Origin: Chara braunii
Lineage: Eukaryota > Streptophyta > Charophyceae > Charales > Characeae
Direction: 5' to 3'
DNA: 22,327 nucleotides
NCBI GenBank assembly: GCA_003427395.1
Contig: BFEA01000298.1
Coordinates: 1,076,860-1,099,186, forward strand
A program made the position numbers and the translations under genes. The notes below the pieces were generated by a model. The model made no database searches and was not told where the DNA came from. It saw only the letters and a list, made by a program, of their open reading frames with translations. This document shows positions 17,917 through 22,327 of the stretch, one piece after another. The number at the start of each line of letters is the position of its first letter. Position 1 is the stretch's first letter.

Positions 17917-18437
17917 GAGACCGTTTCTCGATTTATACGTGTCACCATGGTTGCATACCTGCCGACCACCAACCCCGACCGCCGACCGTATTGCAGCCGA
18001 CCAGTAGGTCCAACCGGTCGGTGGTCTGCGGACCAGTCAGAAAACAACCATCCACTGATTCTTTTTCAAATCTGAGTTGGGGGCTGTACTGCGCTTGCTG
18101 AGTACAGCCCCAATCCGCTGAGGGATGGGGGGGTTCGGGGGGTGGGTGGGTATGAGGGTGTTGGGGGGCGGTTTGGGGGGGGGGGGGGGGGGGGGGGGGG
18201 TATGTGGGGTGGGTATGGGGTGTTGGTGGGGTGATTAGGTTTTTTTTTTTTTTTTTTTTTTGCGGGGTGTCGACTACCCCCGACCGGTGGGTGCTGACCA
18301 GCCGACCGGTCGGCAGGTTGGCAGCCGACCAGTCAAGGGTCGCCGACGGTTGGGGTGTGCAACATGCGTGTCATCCTTGTGCAGGGTCCATGCTAATCTT
18401 CTCTTTGTACCGCTCCAGTGTTAACTGATGTCCCGCA
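17917..18437 (-). pseudogene. U6 snRNA pseudogene 2, split by an insertion
   Basis: The 3' part of U6 (AAATCGAGAAACGGTCTC on the minus strand) is at 17917-17945. The rest (CGGGACATCAGTTAACACTG through GAAGATTAGCATGG and GCACAAGGATGACACG) is at 18367-18437. The two parts together cover essentially all of U6. The ACAGAGA box reads ACAAAGA, and the start is changed to GTCGTGCGGGACATC. No promoter elements were seen. It is probably a retroposed or diverged copy even apart from the insertion. Confidence 0.88.
17946..18366. mobile_element. 421-bp hAT-like non-autonomous insertion in U6
   Basis: Starts CATGGTTGCATACC and ends with the complement of CATGTTGCACACC, giving short imperfect inverted repeats. 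Flanks are CGTGTCAC (17938-17945) and CGTGTCAT (18367-18374), an 8-bp target duplication with one mismatch, the size made by hAT transposases. The interior is full of CCGACCGGTCGG-type palindromes and a perfect 11-bp hairpin (GGGGCTGTACT, near 18078-18110), with long G- and T-runs. No transposase is encoded. Confidence 0.75.
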
Positions 18438-19018
18438 CGACGGTTTTGTCAGGATTTGAAGTTTTGAACTCGTGTCCTTTTGTTCATTAAAAGTTGTGCT
18501 GCAGTTGTGTCCATTGTCCACATCTCACAAGTTGCATTTCTGCACATCTGCAAGCATTGTTTTTTGTAATGATGTCCATCCATCCCCTGAAACAAGCTGA
18601 ATGTCAAATTCTCAATGATGACTACACTAGGGCCAGGAAAAGGCCATGATGGAGCTGCGCCTTGTGGCTGGTGTACTGTTTGTCAGCATGATGGCGCCGT
18701 GTGCATCTGGAGGTCGCATTGTCATTTCGATCATGATGCTTTCCTTCTCTTGTCATCTGTCACCTGACATCATAGGTCACAGGTAATCACAGGTAGGTTG
18801 TGCCAGCAACAGCTGTCGAACTTGGTGCCTAAGTGAAGCACACAGGATATGCTGGTGTCTTTCCCAAGGTATTGATTGGCCAATGAACTAGTAATGGTTG
18901 GCATGTCGATCAGGCTAGTGACACGTAAGGTTGTTTAATCGGTCTTCCGGTGGAAAATCTTACGTGTGTCAGGGAAGCTTACTGTCACCTGCTGGTTGCT
19001 TGATCGTACCGTGGTCGG
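18438..19018 (+). other. End of the long intron, before the FN3 exon
   Basis: No repeat family was recognised. A small inverted repeat (GACACGTAAG near 18920 and CTTACGTGTGTC near 18959) lies about 50 bases before the FN3 exon. A second start for the exon could lie upstream, since the acceptor at 19024 has only a modest pyrimidine context (CGTACCGTGGTCGGATGGCAG). Confidence 0.35.
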
Positions 19019-19025
19019 ATGGCAG

Positions 19026-19391
19026 GGGATAGAGAGAAGATTCAGACAACAAGCTCATCGTCAGTGCGTACTCTTGCTGCCCCCATTGTGGTCTACTTCT
19101 CTGAGATAAGGTCAACGTCTGTGCGTGTTCACTGGAAGATGCCGGAGGGTGAAGGAGCTGGGTTCTGCGATCAAGGCATCATCAAGGGGTTTAAGGTGTG
19201 GCACAAGAAAGTGGCAAACAATGCTCATGATGACAAGTTCGGTGCACCTCCATGCGTCCCAGCATCTTTCAGCTCGTTGTCGGTCCTAGGACTTGACTCT
19301 GACACCCAGTACGCATTTAAAGTGGCAGGAGTAACTGCAGACGGAGATGGACAAGCCAGTGCGATAGCAATCTGTCAAACTCTACCCACTG
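19026..19391 (+). CDS. Fibronectin type III domain exon of the VEL-like gene
   Basis: Open frame after AG at 19024-19025 up to ACT-G|GTGAGT, phase 1 at both ends, 122 codons. A short Ser-rich lead (TTSSSSVRTL) is followed by an FN3 domain: PIVVYFSEIRSTSVRVHWKM, then IKGFKVWHKKV, PPCVPASFSSLSVLGLDSDT, QYAFKVAGV and ending ICQTLPTG. This matches the FN3 of plant VEL/VIN3-like proteins well, where F-x-D-V-x-x-TSL-x-V, GYTLWHRK, PTC and GL-x-P-x-TEY-x-FKVV are typical. In VEL proteins the FN3 lies between the PHD superdomain and the C-terminal VEL polymerisation domain. Its phase-1 start fits the phase-1 end of the PHD exon. No VEL domain follows in this window. The acceptor is less certain than the donor. 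Confidence 0.75.
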
Positions 19392-19394
19392 GTG

Positions 19395-19395
<1 letters not shown>

Positions 19396-19458
<63 letters not shown>
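19396..19458. repeat. (TC)n tract at the FN3 splice donor
   Basis: About 30 TC units that begin immediately after the GTGAGT donor and run into the end of transposon copy 2. Confidence 0.92.
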
Positions 19459-19460
<2 letters not shown>

Positions 19461-19911
19461 ATACGTGCTCTGTTGAGCGATGTATATGGAGCCAAGGATC
19501 CGCAAAGTGATGAAAATGACTCGAATGGACAATGCAGTGTCAGCAAAGCATCAACAAGCAATGTATATCCAGATACGTATAGAAATAGCACAATGGAGCA
19601 CAACGGAAGACTCAAAGATATGACCTGACCTGTCCGATACTTACGCGACACTCCAATCATGCATCACACGTGAGAGAGAGAGGAGGGACCGCATACATAG
19701 AAGAAAGGTCCCTCCTTGATCACGGACAGGGGGAGATACCACGGATGAGGAGATGGGGGGGAGAGGCGAAGGTGGAGATGAGGGAGAAGACCAAGATCAC
19801 GATAGCGAAGTCCAGAAATAGTCTCACTGCCGAATGTCCAATCAATGTCTGCCACAGAAATGTTGAATCAGATCCTGGGCCTCCTGGCCCGATGTAAACT
19901 CTGCCTGTAGC

Positions 19912-19958
<47 letters not shown>

Positions 19959-20713
19959 AGAAGAAGAAGAAGAAGAAGAAGAAGAAGAAGAAGAAAGGAG
20001 GAGGGAGGAGAAGAGATGGAGGGCGAGAGGAAGAAGAAGAAGATGCCGTCCTCATCGCTATCTCATCTGGAGGTAACTGCCGCCATGTACTAACTGTGCC
20101 GCATGTCTCTCTGTACTGCAGGACGCTGGCGCGAAGTCCAGCTATGGCGCCCAGGTGAGTCTCCACCGATGCAGGTATGGCCTCCGCCTCACTTCCTACC
20201 TACACCTCTACCTCTAGCGTAACGCTGTCGCGCTCTACTCCAGCAGTGTGTCGCCCAAGAAGTGAGCTACTCGAACTGTGTCTGCCCTGGCCTGGCCCAG
20301 CTATATCTAGCGTTGGGCCTTGCTGGTGTGGCCCTGGTCCTGGCTTGAAACGGCCTACTTGGTCTGGGTCCCGACCGGACGTCCAGACCCTCCCTGCTGA
20401 TGCAGCAGGGACGTCCGCTACTGGACAAACACGAACCCTGGCCCACAAGGGCCTGCCTCCAAACGTAGAAGGCCAAAAACGTGGCCCTTGTCCGAACAGA
20501 CCAGTCTGTTCGGACGAACTGCAAGTCCAAAACGACGCCAGAGCAGACAAAAATAGGACAGCAAATAAATAAATAAAAATGCTGCCTCGAATTGAATCCT
20601 GCAGCCCTAAGGCCGGCCATGGGCCTCTAGGGCGCATGTCCGAAGGGCGTGTAACCTGGGGGCCCCCAGCAACCGTCGGGCCCCCGAAACGGGGCCCGTG
20701 TGCATGCTCAGCA

Positions 20714-20714
<1 letters not shown>
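19459..20714 (-). mobile_element. Non-autonomous DNA transposon, copy 2 (inverted)
   Basis: An inverted relative of 12029-13423. Matches include GAGCGATGTATATGGAGCCAA (19484), the GAA/GA microsatellite block (19920-20010), CCCTGCTGATGCAGCAGGGACGT (20388) and GGGGGCCCCCAGCAAC (20659). The right end reads GCATGCTCAGCAT and then runs into TC repeats, so the terminal bases and any target duplication have been overwritten. The left end reads GAGATACGTGCTCTG beside the TC tract. It sits in the intron right after the FN3 exon. Confidence 0.8.
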
Positions 20715-20750
<36 letters not shown>

Positions 20751-20771
20751 CGCGCGCGCGCGCACGCGCTC

Positions 20772-20819
<48 letters not shown>
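20714..20819. repeat. (TC)n(GC)n(TG)n compound microsatellite
   Basis: About 20 bases of TC, about 26 of GC and more than 40 of TG in series. Alternating GC and TG can form Z-DNA. It abuts the end of transposon copy 2. Confidence 0.93.
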
Positions 20820-20820
<1 letters not shown>

Positions 20821-21225
20821 TGACGACTGAAAGGCTACCGCAACGCTAATTGCGGCGAGTTGCTTATTATGAGTGCTATTAATAATTCATACCAGGATAT
20901 CACAGATCTATGTCATATGGCAGTTTCAGATGGCAATAATGTCACAAGCTTTGCAACTAACCACCTCCATCATTCACCAGTCCTACAGAAGTATTTTGCG
21001 TACTTGCAGCGCACCGGCCCTGTGCACTGCCCGGTGTGGTGCGCAGCGTGCTGTGCGCGGAGCCGAGGTGCGCGCTCACTGGCGCGTGCCGCGCATCTTT
21101 GTGCGCGGTGCGCTGTGCACATGTCTGATGCGCTGCGCGCGGGTGCGCTGGGGGTTGCGCACTGGCAGGCCACATATGCGCCAGGTGCGCACATCCTTTT
21201 TTTTTATGTTTCATTGGAGAACACA
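20820..21225. other. Unclassified sequence with GTGCGC-rich segment
   Basis: 20840-21000 is AT-rich and carries an open frame (MSAINNSYQDITDLCHM) without recognisable domain. 21005-21190 is very rich in GTGCGC, TGCGCG and GTGCAC words, like a decayed short-period repeat. No VEL domain or other exon could be identified. Confidence 0.35.
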
Positions 21226-21249
21226 CACACACACACACACACACACACT
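21221..21249. repeat. (AC)n microsatellite
   Basis: About 14 AC units. Confidence 0.9.
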
Positions 21250-21769
21250 GTTACACACTTCAATGAGTATGGGCAGAACCAAAGATCAACCAATATAGGA
21301 TGAGCATTTATGCAGCGGAAGTCTGATAACGAACTGACTCACATAGACTGACCTACATGGCATCACTTCACACACATACAATCATGAGATGGTGGGGTCT
21401 GGGTTATGCATAGACGATACCCAGATCCCGTACACACATACACAGATGAAAGGTGGGAGGAGAGACGAAGGAGGTAGGAGGTAGATCANACCGATAGGTC
21501 ACGAGATAGAGTCCNGTAGGTCTCCAAAATGGTAGTCCAGAATGTCATATAACAAGATCAAAATGTCGAGGACCAAAGGTCACCAATGTCGGAGATAACC
21601 GAGTCCAGATGTAACCGGTGTCCAACTGTGATGCAGCCGAGTATCAACCTCAACAATCTCCAAGTCTCCAATCAGGTAAGTACCACAGTCTTGTATCACC
21701 GAAATCCAACCCTGATCTCTGTCCAACTGGATAGTCTCCAATCTGAAGAAGAAGAAGAAGAAGGAGAAG

Positions 21770-21808
<39 letters not shown>

Positions 21809-22327
21809 ACTGGCGAGGGAGAGGAGGAGAGATCCTCCAAGCTCCCNGTACCTCAGGCGGCAATGGCCGCCGTGCTGGCTCAGTCGCCCTGCCGCTGCTC
21901 CGCTCGCTGCTGCGCTAAGCTGCGCTATGCTGCGCTCTTGCTTCAGCCCCTGCGCTAAGTTTAGCGCATCAAAACAGTACGCTAGTACTGACCATGCCGT
22001 GCCGGTAGAGTTCCGGTAGGCCGATGCCTCAACTGAGGCAGGTACCGGTACTTATACCGGTAGGCAATGGTCTGGCCTCAATGCTGCGAGGCCAGGCCAG
22101 ACCCTGGACCGTCCAGATGGATGGTTCAGCCTCAATCGGCGGTCGGCAGCTTCAAGAGCGCCGCCAGGCCCAAACGAAGTGTCGTTTGGGCCTACCGGAT
22201 GGGTGCTGGTCCACAATCAGGCCTTTAGGGCCTGTAACCCCAAAGGTCGGGCCTTTAGGCCCTGGTGTGTCCCTCCGGCCCTAAGTCGGGTCCGGTAGGA
22301 CCCGTGTGAGTCGAAGATGTAACACAC
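21250..22327. repeat. Repeat-like DNA, possibly a third related transposon
   Basis: A (GAA)n(GA)n tract at 21747-21805 is arranged as in transposon copy 2. CCGGTA, GGCCTTTAGG and TGCGCTA words repeat from 21890 onward. The sequence near the window end, GATGTAACAC (22315-22324), resembles the inverted-repeat end of the copy-1 element (ATGTAACAC). The left end was not found. Three undetermined bases (21489, 21515, 21846) mark poor assembly. No gene is supported. Confidence 0.4.

Noticed and set aside
20860-21303. 147-codon frames as the missing VEL domain
   Set aside because: No resemblance to the VEL polymerisation domain; the second half is GTGCGC repeat and the end is an AC microsatellite.
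1-22327. CRISPR array, operon or bacterial system
   Set aside because: Repeats are microsatellites, minisatellites or transposons; there are no regular spacers, no ribosome-binding sites and no bacterial genes.

Overview
This is a repeat-rich eukaryotic nuclear window. Introns, tRNA-derived SINEs, an APE-type LINE, small DNA transposons, U6 snRNA pseudogenes and many microsatellites are visible, and there is no bacterial-style gene packing. The best host gene is a plus-strand split gene. Its recognisable parts are an alpha-helical segment resembling the end of the plant VEL/VIN3-like PHD superdomain (8562-8714), a canonical C4HC3 PHD finger (9038-9326) and a VEL-like fibronectin type III domain (about 19026-19391). 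VEL proteins belong to the green plant lineage. Together with the dense TE content, this suggests a streptophyte, perhaps a charophyte alga with a bloated genome such as Chara. The species is an inference from family resemblance only.

Layout: 1-300 is a G-rich minisatellite. 338-6760 is a degenerate LINE on the minus strand, with ORF1 carrying a zinc-knuckle-like motif, a disordered middle part, an APE endonuclease, a reverse transcriptase and a post-RT region; it is broken by several frameshifts and stops. 6760-7760 is probably its 5' leader or flank. 7800-8200 is a pyrimidine 12-mer satellite. 8562-9326 holds the two adjacent coding exons of the VEL-like gene.

The intron that follows is about 9.7 kb long. 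Its first part contains a small tandem family of decayed copies of the second half of the PHD exon (11618-11730, 11760-11812, 11936-12028 plus 13426-13445, 13590-13641). One copy is split by a ~1.4 kb non-autonomous DNA transposon, and a 111-bp palindromic MITE sits just after it. Further on are three copies of one tRNA-derived SINE family, one copy of a second SINE family, a 29-bp hairpin element, T/G homopolymer tracts and two minus-strand U6 pseudogenes. The second U6 pseudogene is interrupted by a 421-bp hAT-like insertion.

The FN3 exon follows at 19.0-19.4 kb. A second, inverted copy of the 1.4-kb transposon lies directly downstream of its splice donor, so the FN3 exon is bracketed by inverted repeats. 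The last 1.6 kb is microsatellites and repeat-like DNA with no supported gene.

The VEL-like gene is incomplete in this window: the N-terminal exons and any C-terminal VEL polymerisation domain are not seen. Splice sites were called by eye from AG/GT context and reading phase. They agree: 0-0 for the helical exon, 0-1 for the PHD exon and 1-1 for the FN3 exon.
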